Below, in pieces: positions 18,373 to 27,235 of a stretch of DNA of 64,000 nucleotides (its first letter is position 1; every line of letters starts with the position of its first letter). The notes beneath the pieces are model-generated. The model was not told the origin of the DNA and made no database searches. It worked only from the letters and a program-made list of their open reading frames with translations. Source of the stretch: Pandoraea apista (GTDB taxonomy: Bacteria > Pseudomonadota > Gammaproteobacteria > Burkholderiales > Burkholderiaceae); contig NZ_CP013481.2 of assembly GCF_001465595.2 (NCBI RefSeq), forward strand, positions 1,054,001-1,118,000. The letters run 5' to 3'. The translations under genes and the position numbers were made by a program.

Positions 18373-19698
18373 ATGCAAGCAGCTGCGCAACCGGAGGAGA
18401 AGACCTCTTTTCTGGGAGGGCGCTGGTCACAACTGGTGATCGGCATCATTTGTATGGGCCTGGTGGCCAATCTGCAGTATTCGTGGACGTTGTTTGTCGA
18501 GCCGATGGAAGCAAAGCACCATTGGGGCATTGCAGCCATTCAGGTAGCGTTCTCGATCTTCATCGTGGTGGAAACGTGGCTGGTGCCGATCGAGGGCTGG
18601 CTGGTCGATCGTTTCGGGCCCCGGCCTGTGGTCGCGGGAGGTGCGATCTGCGTGGCGCTGTCGTGGATCATGTACTCGTACGCCGAAACGCTGACGGTGT
18701 TGTACACGGCGGCGGTCATTGCCGGTATCGGTGCGGGTTGCGTGTACGGCACCTGCGTGGGTAACGCGCTCAAGTGGTTCCCGGACAAGCGGGGGCTCGC
18801 CGCGGGTCTGACGGCAGCCGGTTTCGGCGCCGGTGCTGCGATCACGGTCATTCCGATTGCCAACATGATCCGCGAATCGGGCTACGAGGCAGCGTTTTTC
18901 AACTTCGGTATCGTGCAGGGCGTGGCGATCTTCATTCTTGCGCTGTTGCTGGTCAAACCGCGTGCGCCGAAAGGTGTCACCGTGTCGCGCCGCAATCTGG
19001 CGACAAAGGTTGACTACACCTCGGGTCAGATGATTCGCACACCGGTGTTCTGGGTGATCTACATCTGCTTTGTGGCGGTGGCCGCCGGTGGTCTGATGGC
19101 GACGGCGCAGATCGGGCCGATCGCGAAGGACTATGGTATTGCTTCGATGCCGATGACGCTGTTCGGCGCCACGCTGCCGCTGCTGACCATGACGCTGTCG
19201 ATCGACAACCTGTGCAACGGCTTCACGCGTCCGCTGTGTGGCTTTGTATCGGACAAGATCGGTCGTGAGAACGCCATGTTCATCATCTTCCTCGGCGAAG
19301 GGGTGGCAATGCTCGGCCTGATGCACTTCGGTCAGAACCCGTACATGTTTGTGTTCTTCGCGGCGATGACCTTCCTGTGCTGGGGCGAAATCTTCTCGAT
19401 CTTCCCGGCGCTGTGTGCGGATACGTTCGGCAGCAAGAATGCGGCGTCCAATGCCGGCACGTTGTACACGGCCAAGGGGACGGCGGCGTTGCTGGTGCCG
19501 CTGGCGTCGGTGCTCGCCATTGGCGGTCACTGGGATCGCGTGTTCATCGCCGCTGCGGTGATCAGCATTACGGCGGCGGTGGCAGCGAAGTTCCTGCTCG
19601 CACCGATGCGTCGCCGCTGGATCGAGAGCGTGAACAACAACGAACTGGAAGCGTCGGCAAAGCCGCCGGTTGCAATGAGTGCGCCCGCGAGCGAGTAA
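18373..19698 (+). CDS. oxlT: OxlT-type oxalate/formate antiporter (MFS)
   Basis: A 441-residue major facilitator superfamily carrier of the oxalate:formate antiporter family, which imports oxalate in exchange for formate. About twelve membrane segments are visible, with the inter-helix motif VDRFGPRPVV near residues 77-86. In the second half lies a Lys in a late helix (YTAKGTAALLVP), the kind of membrane-embedded lysine that binds dicarboxylate in OxlT. The start is fixed by AGGAGG at 18361-18366, 6 nt before the ATG. Oxalyl-CoA decarboxylase genes are not in the window, so the substrate (oxalate or another small carboxylate) is inferred. Confidence 0.87.
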   Translation: MQAAAQPEEKTSFLGGRWSQLVIGIICMGLVANLQYSWTLFVEPMEAKHHWGIAAIQVAFSIFIVVETWLVPIEGWLVDRFGPRPVVAGGAICVALSWIMYSYAETLTVLYTAAVIAGIGAGCVYGTCVGNALKWFPDKRGLAAGLTAAGFGAGAAITVIPIANMIRESGYEAAFFNFGIVQGVAIFILALLLVKPRAPKGVTVSRRNLATKVDYTSGQMIRTPVFWVIYICFVAVAAGGLMATAQIGPIAKDYGIASMPMTLFGATLPLLTMTLSIDNLCNGFTRPLCGFVSDKIGRENAMFIIFLGEGVAMLGLMHFGQNPYMFVFFAAMTFLCWGEIFSIFPALCADTFGSKNAASNAGTLYTAKGTAALLVPLASVLAIGGHWDRVFIAAAVISITAAVAAKFLLAPMRRRWIESVNNNELEASAKPPVAMSAPASE

Positions 19699-19734
19699 GT
19701 GAGCAAGCCGGTGGAGCCGTGTGCGGATGAGTGA

Positions 19735-19770
19735 ACGTATCGGACGTATCGGACGTATCGGACGTATCGA
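19735..19770. repeat. 9-bp tandem repeat ACGTATCGG, four copies
   Basis: Three exact copies of ACGTATCGG (19735-19743, 19744-19752, 19753-19761) and a fourth with one change (ACGTATCGA, 19762-19770), 36 bp after the oxlT stop. Read on the minus strand in one frame it would encode repeated Ser-Asp-Thr, but I see no gene there. Confidence 0.9.
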
Positions 19771-19933
19771 AAGTACCGGCGCACGGTTCGGAAGGTGAGA
19801 TGGCGGGGTGCCGGAGACGGCGCCCCGTTTTCATTGGCGCGACGAAGGCGATGCTGGGAGGGCGGGACGCGGAGGTGCGAGATGCCGGGCGCGGGCGATG
19901 GCGTCTTGTTGTGTGACGCCGCCGCAGAAAACA

Positions 19934-19963
19934 AAAAAGCCTTGCCGATCGGCAAGGCTTTTT
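19934..19963. terminator. Terminator downstream of the tRNA-Asn gene at 19970
   Basis: A perfect 30-bp palindrome: AAAAAGCCTTGCC (19934-19946), GATC, GGCAAGGCTTTTT (19951-19963). The hairpin is flanked by T-runs on either strand, so it can end the leftward tRNA transcript and also rightward transcription from oxlT. Confidence 0.88.
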
Positions 19964-19969
19964 GCATTT

Positions 19970-20045
19970 TGGCTCCTCGACCTGGGCTCGAACCAGGGAC
20001 CTACGGATTAACAGTCCGGCGCTCTACCAACTGAGCTATCGAGGA
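19970..20045 (-). tRNA. tRNA-Asn (GTT), copy 1
   Basis: 76 nt on the minus strand with encoded CCA. Acceptor stem TCCTCGA / TCGAGGA, D-loop AGCTCAGTTGGTAGAGC, anticodon loop CTGTTAA with anticodon GTT (reads AAC/AAU), and T-arm GGTTCGAGCC. It differs from the second copy only in a covarying base pair of the acceptor stem. Confidence 0.97.
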
Positions 20046-20096
20046 TCAAACTCGTATGTCATACATCGTTATGACGACGTATCGACTAAAACAAAA

Positions 20097-20114
20097 GCCT
20101 CGCGTGCGCGAGGC
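20097..20114 (-). terminator. Terminator between the two tRNA-Asn genes
   Basis: Minus-strand stem GCCTCGCG / CGCGAGGC with a 2-nt gap, followed leftward by TTTTGTTTT. It should end the transcript of the upstream tRNA-Asn, so the downstream copy depends on readthrough or its own weak promoter. Confidence 0.75.
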
Positions 20115-20131
20115 CATCGCTTCGGTATTCT

Positions 20132-20207
20132 TGGCTCCCCGACCTGGGCTCGAACCAGGGACCTACGGATTAACAGTCCGGCGCTCTACCAACTGAGCTA
20201 TCGGGGA
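20132..20207 (-). tRNA. tRNA-Asn (GTT), copy 2
   Basis: 76 nt on the minus strand with encoded CCA; acceptor stem TCCCCGA / TCGGGGA, anticodon GTT. Nearly identical to copy 1, which lies 86 bp downstream. A full-consensus promoter sits just upstream of it. Confidence 0.97.
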
Positions 20208-20222
20208 TCAAAAGAGAAAGCG

Positions 20223-20252
20223 ATTATAGTGGCGCTATTTGCACGCTGTCAA
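20223..20252 (-). promoter_or_regulatory. Consensus sigma-70 promoter of the tRNA-Asn genes
   Basis: On the minus strand TTGACA (complement of 20247-20252) and TATAAT (complement of 20223-20228) are separated by 18 nt. Both hexamers match the consensus perfectly; transcription would begin about 8-9 nt before the mature tRNA. Confidence 0.9.
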
Positions 20253-20311
20253 CACCGTGCGCGCATTTTTTCTGCATCAATGGGACGAAGTCCGCCAATA
20301 ACGCTCGTGGC

Positions 20312-20635
20312 TCAGCGCTCGAGCAGATGCAGCTTGTCGGTCACGTCTTTCCACTGATCCGCATCGGGCAAAGACGGCTTGGTCTTCGTGATGCTCGGCC
20401 AGTTGACCGAGAGTTCCGCGTTCAGCGCGATGAAGGCTTGTTGATCGCCCGGCACGTCCTCTTCGGCATAAATGGCGTTCACCGGACACTCGGCCACACA
20501 GACGGCGCAATCGATGCACTCGTCCGGGTCGATGGACAGGAAGTTAGGGCCTTCGCGGAAGCAGTCCACGGGGCAAACGTCCACACAGTCGGTGAATTTA
20601 CATTTGATGCAGCTTTCGGTGACAACGTGCGTCAT
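20312..20635 (-). CDS. fdxA: Seven-iron ferredoxin FdxA
   Basis: A 107-residue ferredoxin with a 3Fe-4S and a 4Fe-4S cluster that acts as a small soluble electron carrier. The N-terminal half carries [18 protein letters not shown] and the second motif is [12 protein letters not shown]. The C-terminal extension of about 50 residues is typical of the proteobacterial FdxA type. The ATG at 20635 is chosen because GGAG lies 5 nt upstream and the protein then begins MTHVVTESC; longer frames are not conserved. It is divergent from pncB across 260 bp. Confidence 0.95.
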   Translation of the reverse strand: MTHVVTESCIKCKFTDCVDVCPVDCFREGPNFLSIDPDECIDCAVCVAECPVNAIYAEEDVPGDQQAFIALNAELSVNWPSITKTKPSLPDADQWKDVTDKLHLLER

Positions 20636-20895
20636 GCCAACTCCAGAGTAGGGCGCGAAACGGCTTCGAACGGCCGTTAAAACGCGTATTGTAACGCAGC
20701 CCGACGCCGCTCGTGCGAGAGCCGAAATGCGGGTGGAACAAGGCATCCCCGCCATCGTGCGATCCGCCGCAATGTCATGAGTGGCACCGCTTTGCGGTAC
20801 GATGTTCGGTGTTCTCATACGCTGTCGAAACGGCCTCCGGCCGATCGGTGGTGTTCGCTGCTTTCTCGTAAGCGCTCCTTTCGGGGCCCGCCGTC

Positions 20896-22089
20896 ATGAT
20901 CATCACGTCGCTGCTCGATACCGATCTCTATAAGTTCACGATGATGCAGGTAGTGCTGCATCACTTTCCCGCTGCGCAAGTGGAGTACCGCTTCAAGTGC
21001 CGCACCGAAGGTGTCGACCTGACGCCTTATGTCGAAGAGATTCGAGATGAGATCCGGTTGCTGTGCGGTCTGCGCTTCACCGAGTCGGAATTGCGTTATC
21101 TCGGTGCGATGCGTTTCATCAAGAGCGATTTCGTCGATTTTCTCGATCTGTTCCACCTGAACGAGAAGTACATCACCGTGCAGCCGTCGCCGAAGGGCAA
21201 TGGCGAGATCGACATCACGATTCGCGGCCCGTGGCTGCACACGATCCTGTTCGAAATTCCGGTGCTGGCGATCGTCAACGAAGTGTATTTCCGCAATACA
21301 CAGCGCACGCCCGCTTATCAGGAAGGCCGCCAGCGGCTCAGGGACAAGATCTGCATGCTCGCTGAGCGCGTGGACTATCGCGAGTGCAAGATCGCCGATT
21401 ACGGCACACGTCGCCGCTTCTCGAAGGAGTGGCACGAAGAGGTGATTCTCACACTGCGCGACGAACTGGGCGAACAGTTCGCGGGCACGAGCAATGTGTA
21501 TTACGCGTCCAAGCTCGGTCTCACCCCGCTGGGTACCATGGCCCACGAGTACCTTCAGGCGTGTCAGGCACTGGGTCCGCGGTTGCGCGACTCGCAGATT
21601 TTCGGCTTCGAGACGTGGGCGAAAGAGTACCGCGGCGATCTGGGAATTGCGCTCTCGGACGTGTACGGCATGTCTGCCTTCCTGCGCGATTTCGACATGT
21701 ATTTCTGCAAGCTCTTCGACGGGGCGCGTCACGATTCGGGCGATCCGTTTGCGTGGGGCGAGCGTTTGCTGGAGCATTACGCGCAAAACCGCGTCGACGC
21801 GCATACCAAGACGATGATCTTCTCGGACGGCCTCGATATCCCCAAAGTCCTTCAGCTTTTCGAGCGTTTTCGCGATCGCTGCAAACTGGCGTTCGGCGTG
21901 GGCACGAACCTCACGAACGACCTTGGCTATCAACCGTTGCAGATCGTCATCAAGATGGTGCGCTGCAACGGCCAGCCGGTCGCGAAACTCTCCGATTCGC
22001 CGGGCAAGAACATGTGCGACGACGACGCGTATCTGGCCTACTTGCGCCAGGTTTTCGAGATTGCCCCGGAGCCGGCGGTGGATGCTTGA
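20896..22089 (+). CDS. pncB: Nicotinate phosphoribosyltransferase
   Basis: A 397-residue enzyme converting nicotinate and PRPP, with ATP, to nicotinate mononucleotide in NAD salvage. The N-terminus [14 protein letters not shown] is the family signature. The active-site region includes [22 protein letters not shown] (seen here at about residues 197-218 in two blocks), with [11 protein letters not shown] and GVGTNLTND further on. Length is normal. It is followed after about 190 bp by the LUD protein gene on the same strand; co-transcription is possible but not clear. Confidence 0.96.
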   Translation: MIITSLLDTDLYKFTMMQVVLHHFPAAQVEYRFKCRTEGVDLTPYVEEIRDEIRLLCGLRFTESELRYLGAMRFIKSDFVDFLDLFHLNEKYITVQPSPKGNGEIDITIRGPWLHTILFEIPVLAIVNEVYFRNTQRTPAYQEGRQRLRDKICMLAERVDYRECKIADYGTRRRFSKEWHEEVILTLRDELGEQFAGTSNVYYASKLGLTPLGTMAHEYLQACQALGPRLRDSQIFGFETWAKEYRGDLGIALSDVYGMSAFLRDFDMYFCKLFDGARHDSGDPFAWGERLLEHYAQNRVDAHTKTMIFSDGLDIPKVLQLFERFRDRCKLAFGVGTNLTNDLGYQPLQIVIKMVRCNGQPVAKLSDSPGKNMCDDDAYLAYLRQVFEIAPEPAVDA

Positions 22090-22278
22090 CGACCGGTAGC
22101 GGTGGTGTGATCCGAGCGCCGGGACAGAGCATTCCGATAGTGCGCGAACGCTCGTCGCACCGGCTGGGGCAGCCGCTATAATTGCGCATCGCCCGCCGGA
22201 CTTGTTCCGGTGGCTTCGAAGAGACGATAAGCGACGACGCCGGCGGCAGACCGGTGCGTCGGCTTCACAGGACAGCCC

Positions 22279-22941
22279 ATGGATACCTCCGACGCTCGTA
22301 ACCGCATCTTTGCCCGCATTCGCAACGCACAGCATCGTCCCGATGTGGCGCGTGCGAACGAGCAGGCAGCGGCCGAGGATTATCTGGCGCGTCATCCTCA
22401 GGGGCCGCGTCCTGCACTGTCTGCCGATCTCATCGCGACATTCATCGGAAAGGCCGAAGCGCTCTCGACGACCATCACGCGCGTGCCTGGCATGAGCGAC
22501 GTGCCGGCCGCAGCCGCGACCTATTTGCAGGCCAACGGCCTCACCATGCAGGCGGTGGCGTGGCCGACGTTACGTGATCTGGATTGGGCGAAGGCGGGCT
22601 GCGATGTGGCGTTTCGCAAACCGCATGGCGACGATCTGGTGGGCATCACGGGTTGTTTCTGCGCGATCGCAGAGACCGGCGCGCTGATGATGATGTCCGG
22701 GCCGGAGACGTTTGCCTCGGCTACGTTGCTGCCCGAGACCCACATTGCCGTCGTGCCGGCATCGCGGATTGTCGCCGGCCATGAAGACGGCTTCGCGCTC
22801 ATGCGCAGTGAGCGTGGTCAACTCTCGCGCGCGACCAATTTCATTGCCGGACCCTCGCGTACCGCCGATATCGAACAAACGCTGGTGTTGGGGGCGCATG
22901 GTCCCTACCGCCTTCATCTCATCATCGTCGACGGCGCCTGA
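22279..22941 (+). CDS. LUD-domain protein, LutC/YkgG family
   Basis: A 220-residue LUD-domain protein of the LutC type. LutC acts with LutA and LutB in L-lactate oxidation, but LUD proteins also occur alone. The C-terminal half carries the family hallmarks GCFCAIAETGALMMMSG (about 131-147), ATLLPETHIAVV and FIAGPSRTADIE. AGGA lies 6 nt before the ATG. No lutA or lutB homologue is in the window, so partners must be elsewhere or it has another role. I leave the gene unnamed for that reason. Confidence 0.85.
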   Translation: MDTSDARNRIFARIRNAQHRPDVARANEQAAAEDYLARHPQGPRPALSADLIATFIGKAEALSTTITRVPGMSDVPAAAATYLQANGLTMQAVAWPTLRDLDWAKAGCDVAFRKPHGDDLVGITGCFCAIAETGALMMMSGPETFASATLLPETHIAVVPASRIVAGHEDGFALMRSERGQLSRATNFIAGPSRTADIEQTLVLGAHGPYRLHLIIVDGA

Positions 22942-23179
22942 CGAGGGACGCGGCGTCCACGCCGGTCCGCCATCGAAAGCCCTTCATATCCCGACCACCC
23001 GCGCGAGTGACGGGGGGATGCGTTGTCTTTCGAGAATCCACCGAAGATTTCCGCCTATGGCGGGACGGACGGTACGTAACTTTTGTATGGGAAATCTCCC
23101 AAGCTGGCGTCGTTTGGGGCACTCAGCCGCTAACGGTGACTCATATGGAGTTGACCATCAATCATCAGGAACCATAAAA

Positions 23180-24598
23180 ATGCTTAAGGGGATTTGGGGA
23201 GCCTTGGTTACGGCGGGGCTGGCATTGGCAAGTCCTGCGGCGTTTGCTGCCGGACCGGACGGCGCACAACTCGTCGCCTGGTGGGGCGTGCCGTTTGCAG
23301 GGCTATTGCTTTCGATCGCGCTTGGACCGTTGCTTGCACCCGCGTTCTGGCACCACCATTTCGGCAAGATCGCGGCCTTCTGGGGCGCGGCATTTCTGGT
23401 GCCGTTCGCACTCGTGTTCGGCATAGGCGCTGCATGGCATGGCGCGGTACATGCCATGGTCGCGGAGTTCATTCCTTTCGTTGTGCTGCTCACGGCGCTG
23501 TTCACGACAGCGGGCGGCATTTGCGTTCACGGCAATCTACGCGGTGGACCGTGGCTCAATACCGGGCTGTTGCTGCTGGGTACCGTGCTGGCGAGCATTA
23601 TGGGAACCACGGGCGCGGCCATGTTGCTGATCCGTCCGCTCATTCGCGCGAACGACAATCGAAAGCACAACGTGCATATCGTTGTGTTCTTCATCTTCCT
23701 CGTGGCGAACGCCGGAGGCTCGCTGACGCCGCTGGGCGATCCGCCGCTCTTCCTCGGCTTCCTGCAAGGGGTGGACTTTTTCTGGACTACCGCTCACATC
23801 TGGCCTGAGACGCTGTTCATCTGCGGCGTGCTGCTGGTGCTGTTTTTTCTGATCGACGCGTACTACTTCCGCCAGAAGAGCGAGCGTCTAATCGAAGACC
23901 TGGACCCGACACCGCATGCTGCGCCGCTGCGACTCGAGGGAAAACGCAATTTCGTATTGCTCGCCGCTGCGGTCGGGCTGGTGCTGATGAGCGGCGTCTG
24001 GAAGCCGGGCGTCGAGTTCGACGTCTTCGGGACGCCTGTTGAACTGCAAAACATCGCGCGTGATGTGGGGTTGATCGTGGTAACGCTCATGTCGCTGGCG
24101 ATTACGCCACGCACGGCACGTGAAGGCAACGACTTCAACTGGGAGCCGATGAAGGAAGTGGCCAAGCTGTTCGCCGGCATCTTTCTGACGATCATCCCGG
24201 TGGTGGCCATATTGCGCGCGGGTGAAGCTGGCGCACTGGGCTGGGTGATTCGTCTGGTGACCGGGCCGGGCGGTGTGCCGGACGACGTCATGTACTTCTG
24301 GGCGACGGGGCTGCTCTCGTCATTCCTCGACAATGCGCCGACCTATCTGGTGTTCTTCAACACGGCCGGTGGCGATGCGGCAACGCTGATGACTGCGGGC
24401 GCAACGACGCTGGCAGCGATTTCGGCGGGCGCGGTATTCATGGGCGCGAACACGTACATCGGTAATGCGCCGAACTTCATGGTGAAAGCCATTGCGGAGC
24501 AGCGCGGCGTTCGCATGCCAAGCTTCTTTGGCTATATGCTGTGGTCGGGCGCGATTCTGCTGCCACTGTTCGTTGTGACGACCCTGATATTCTTCTGA
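23180..24598 (+). CDS. Sodium:proton antiporter-like protein of the ion transporter superfamily (CitMHS-type)
   Basis: A 472-residue polytopic membrane protein resembling the putative citrate-transport/NhaD-like antiporter group of the IT superfamily. After a signal-like first helix (MLKGIWGALVTAGLALAS), ten or more hydrophobic segments follow. The re-entrant signature regions GTTGAAMLLIRPLIRAN with NAGGSLTPLGDPPL (first half) and SFLDNAPTYLVFFN with GANTYIGNAPN (second half) are clear. The ATG at 23180 has AGGA 9 nt upstream. The transported ion is not determinable; Na+/H+ exchange is the usual annotation. Confidence 0.82.
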   Translation: MLKGIWGALVTAGLALASPAAFAAGPDGAQLVAWWGVPFAGLLLSIALGPLLAPAFWHHHFGKIAAFWGAAFLVPFALVFGIGAAWHGAVHAMVAEFIPFVVLLTALFTTAGGICVHGNLRGGPWLNTGLLLLGTVLASIMGTTGAAMLLIRPLIRANDNRKHNVHIVVFFIFLVANAGGSLTPLGDPPLFLGFLQGVDFFWTTAHIWPETLFICGVLLVLFFLIDAYYFRQKSERLIEDLDPTPHAAPLRLEGKRNFVLLAAAVGLVLMSGVWKPGVEFDVFGTPVELQNIARDVGLIVVTLMSLAITPRTAREGNDFNWEPMKEVAKLFAGIFLTIIPVVAILRAGEAGALGWVIRLVTGPGGVPDDVMYFWATGLLSSFLDNAPTYLVFFNTAGGDAATLMTAGATTLAAISAGAVFMGANTYIGNAPNFMVKAIAEQRGVRMPSFFGYMLWSGAILLPLFVVTTLIFF

Positions 24599-24639
24599 GC
24601 TGCAATATTGCCAAGCGGCCAACCTTTGCGAGACGACTG

Positions 24640-25629
24640 GTGAAACCGAAGATCCTGGTAGCCCGAGCCATTTTTCCGGACGTGATCGAGCGTCTGGCAC
24701 AGTATTTCGATGTCGAGCGAAACGACGCGGATACCGTGTATTCGAGTGAAGAACTACGCGCACGTCTGGCTGATAAGGCTGGGGCGATCACAACGGCGAG
24801 CGAACGCATCGATGCATCGGTGCTCGCCGGTGCGCCGCATTTGCGCGTGGTGGCCAATATGGCGGTGGGCTACAACAATTTCGACATTGAGGCCATGACC
24901 GCAGCTGGCGTCATGGCAACGAACACCCCGGACGTACTCAACGAGACAACGGCCGATTTCGGCTGGGCCTTGTTGATGGCGACGGCGCGTCGCGTGACTG
25001 AGTCGGAGCGCTGGCTGCGCGAGGGACACTGGGATAAGTGGGCCTACGACATGTTCCTGGGCGCGGACGTGCACGGCAGTACGCTGGGCATTATCGGCAT
25101 GGGGCGTATCGGACAGGCGATTGCCCGGCGCGCGATGGGTTTCAACATGCATGTCGTGTATCACAACCGCTCACGTCTCGACGATGCGACGGAAGCCGCC
25201 TGCAAGGCGAGCTATGTGGACAAGAACACGCTGCTGCGCACGGCAGATCACGTCATTCTGGTGCTGCCCTATTCGGCGGCGACCCATCACACGATCGGTG
25301 CGGCAGAACTGGCCGTCATGAAGCCGACGGCCACGCTGGTCAATTTGGCGCGAGGCGGCATTGTGGACGATGCCGCACTCGCTGCCGCGCTGGCGAAAGG
25401 GCAGATTGCGGCGGCAGGGCTCGATGTCTTCGAAGGGGAGCCGAAGGTGCATCCCGACTTGCTGAAGGTGTCGAATATCGTACTGACGCCCCATATCGCA
25501 AGTGCTTCGGCGGCAACACGCCGTGGCATGGCGAGTCTGGCGGCCGACAATCTGATCGCAGCATTGGGGTTCGGGGCGGCGGCAGGCAAGCCGCCGTGTC
25601 TGCTGAATCCGGCGGCACGTAAGTCGTAG
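24640..25629 (+). CDS. D-isomer 2-hydroxyacid dehydrogenase (glyoxylate/hydroxypyruvate reductase-like)
   Basis: A 329-residue NAD(P)H-dependent D-2-hydroxyacid dehydrogenase, most like glyoxylate/hydroxypyruvate reductase GhrB or glycerate dehydrogenase. The nucleotide-binding motif is GMGRIGQAIARR (about 153-164). Catalytic-region motifs are LARGGIVDD (the active-site Arg), FEGEP and TPHIASAS (His with its Glu partner). The GTG at 24640 is chosen because it begins the family N-terminus KPKILVARAI; longer frames overlap the preceding antiporter gene, which ends 41 bp earlier. Substrate choice is inferred from overall similarity. Confidence 0.87.
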   Translation: MKPKILVARAIFPDVIERLAQYFDVERNDADTVYSSEELRARLADKAGAITTASERIDASVLAGAPHLRVVANMAVGYNNFDIEAMTAAGVMATNTPDVLNETTADFGWALLMATARRVTESERWLREGHWDKWAYDMFLGADVHGSTLGIIGMGRIGQAIARRAMGFNMHVVYHNRSRLDDATEAACKASYVDKNTLLRTADHVILVLPYSAATHHTIGAAELAVMKPTATLVNLARGGIVDDAALAAALAKGQIAAAGLDVFEGEPKVHPDLLKVSNIVLTPHIASASAATRRGMASLAADNLIAALGFGAAAGKPPCLLNPAARKS

Positions 25630-25729
25630 CGGCCAAAGCGGCCACGGTAGCCCTGGCGGCTGTCATGGCCGCCGCACACGATAGTTTCAGGCAGCGGGAT
25701 CGGAAAGCGTCAACGGGAGTCGCAACGCG

Positions 25730-27193
25730 ATGGTGGAGATGGTGTTGGTAGCGCTCGCAGCGCTAAATCTGTTGGTCATGCTCGCGATTGCGGTGAAGGT
25801 CTGGCAACGTAATGGCGATACGTCGCTGCGCGAGACACTCACCGACTCGCTCACGCATGTGAGAGATGACTTGCTGCAAGCCGCCGATCGCAGCGAGCGC
25901 GGGTTGCGTCAGGAGTTTGCAGAAATCGCGCGTGCCGGCCGCGGTGAGCAGAGCTCACAAATGGCGCAGTTTCAGCAAACGCTGGCGGCGCAAATGACAA
26001 GCGTGGCCACGGTGCAGAACAACCAGATCGATGGCTTTGCACAGCAATTGGCCAAACTGACCGAGTCGAATGCGGCGCAGCTTGAGGCAGTGCGTCAGAG
26101 CCTGGTGCTCAACGGGCAGCAGATGCGTGAGGAGCAGACGTCTACGCTGCGCCGCTTCGGCGAAGCTCAACATCAGCAACTCACGCAACTGGCAGAGGGC
26201 AACGAACGCCGGCTGGCGGAAGTGCGTGCCACGCTCGAGCAGAAGCTCAAGGACATTGAGGTCAATAACGCGACGAAGCTCGACGAGATGCGCCGCACCG
26301 TTGACGAGAAGTTGCATGCCACGCTTGAGCAGCGGCTCGGCGAATCGTTCAAGCTGGTCTCCGACCGTCTGGAACAAGTGCATCGCGGTCTGGGCGAGAT
26401 GCAGACGCTCGCCGCCGGTGTGGGCGATCTGAAGCGTGTGCTGACCAACGTGAAGACGCGAGGTATCTGGGGCGAAGTGCAGTTGCAGGCATTGCTCGAA
26501 CAATTGCTCACGCCAGACCAGTTCGCCAAGAACGTTGCGACCAAGCCGGGAAGTGCCGAGCGGGTGGAATTTGCGATTGCGCTGCCGGGGCAGAGTGGCG
26601 ATAGCAACACGCCGGTGTGGTTGCCCATCGATGCGAAATTCCCGCGTGAGGATTACGAGCGTCTGCTTGACGCCCAGGAGCGTGCGGATCCGGTGGCCGT
26701 CGAGGAGGCCTCGAAGGCACTGGAAACGCGTATCCGTCTGGAAGCGAAAACCATCGCCGAAAAGTACCTTGCCCCGCCGCACACGACCGATTTCGCACTG
26801 CTGTTCCTGCCCACGGAAGGGCTTTACGCCGAAGTGCTGCGGCGTCCGGGACTCTCGGATCTGCTGCAACGCGAATATCGCGTGACCGTGGCCGGCCCGA
26901 CAACGTTGACCGCACTGCTCAACAGTTTGCAGATGGGCTTCCGCACGCTTGCCATTGAGCGCCGTTCCAGTGAAGTCTGGCAGGTGCTCGGTGCAGTGAA
27001 GACGGAGTTCTCCAAGTTCGGCGACGTGCTTGCCAAGACCAAGGCGCAACTCGAGACGGTGACCCGCTCCATCGACAAGGCGGAAGTGCGAACGCGCGCG
27101 ATGGCGCGCCAGCTCAAGGCCGTTGAGGCGCTGCCCGGTGAGCAGGCCGTCGAGCTGCTGGGTGTGGAACTGGACACCGACGACGAGGCGTGA
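25730..27193 (+). CDS. rmuC: DNA recombination protein RmuC
   Basis: A 487-residue RmuC-family protein, associated with limiting DNA inversion and with nuclease-like activity. An N-terminal membrane anchor (about 4-25) is followed by a long coiled-coil (about 30-210) rich in Gln, Glu and Arg. The conserved PD-(D/E)XK-like RmuC domain follows (about 215-440; NVKTRGIWGEVQLQALLEQ and DAKFPREDYE). GGGAG lies 10 nt before the ATG. No close partners on this strand. Confidence 0.93.
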   Translation: MVEMVLVALAALNLLVMLAIAVKVWQRNGDTSLRETLTDSLTHVRDDLLQAADRSERGLRQEFAEIARAGRGEQSSQMAQFQQTLAAQMTSVATVQNNQIDGFAQQLAKLTESNAAQLEAVRQSLVLNGQQMREEQTSTLRRFGEAQHQQLTQLAEGNERRLAEVRATLEQKLKDIEVNNATKLDEMRRTVDEKLHATLEQRLGESFKLVSDRLEQVHRGLGEMQTLAAGVGDLKRVLTNVKTRGIWGEVQLQALLEQLLTPDQFAKNVATKPGSAERVEFAIALPGQSGDSNTPVWLPIDAKFPREDYERLLDAQERADPVAVEEASKALETRIRLEAKTIAEKYLAPPHTTDFALLFLPTEGLYAEVLRRPGLSDLLQREYRVTVAGPTTLTALLNSLQMGFRTLAIERRSSEVWQVLGAVKTEFSKFGDVLAKTKAQLETVTRSIDKAEVRTRAMARQLKAVEALPGEQAVELLGVELDTDDEA

Positions 27194-27235
27194 GCCGCTC
27201 GACCGCTCACACCATGCGGGACAGTGGCGGCGTTG

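Noticed and set aside
17947..18390. A 147-codon minus-strand frame in the oxlT leader
   Set aside because: No homology, no ribosome site; probably a chance high-GC frame.
19934..20114. Palindromes near the tRNA-Asn genes as possible attachment sites or mobile-element ends
   Set aside because: They are ordinary terminators with T-runs; no integrase, direct repeat or foreign-looking DNA is present.
20815..22395. A 526-codon minus-strand frame opposite pncB
   Set aside because: Antisense shadow; pncB is conserved to the residue on the other strand.
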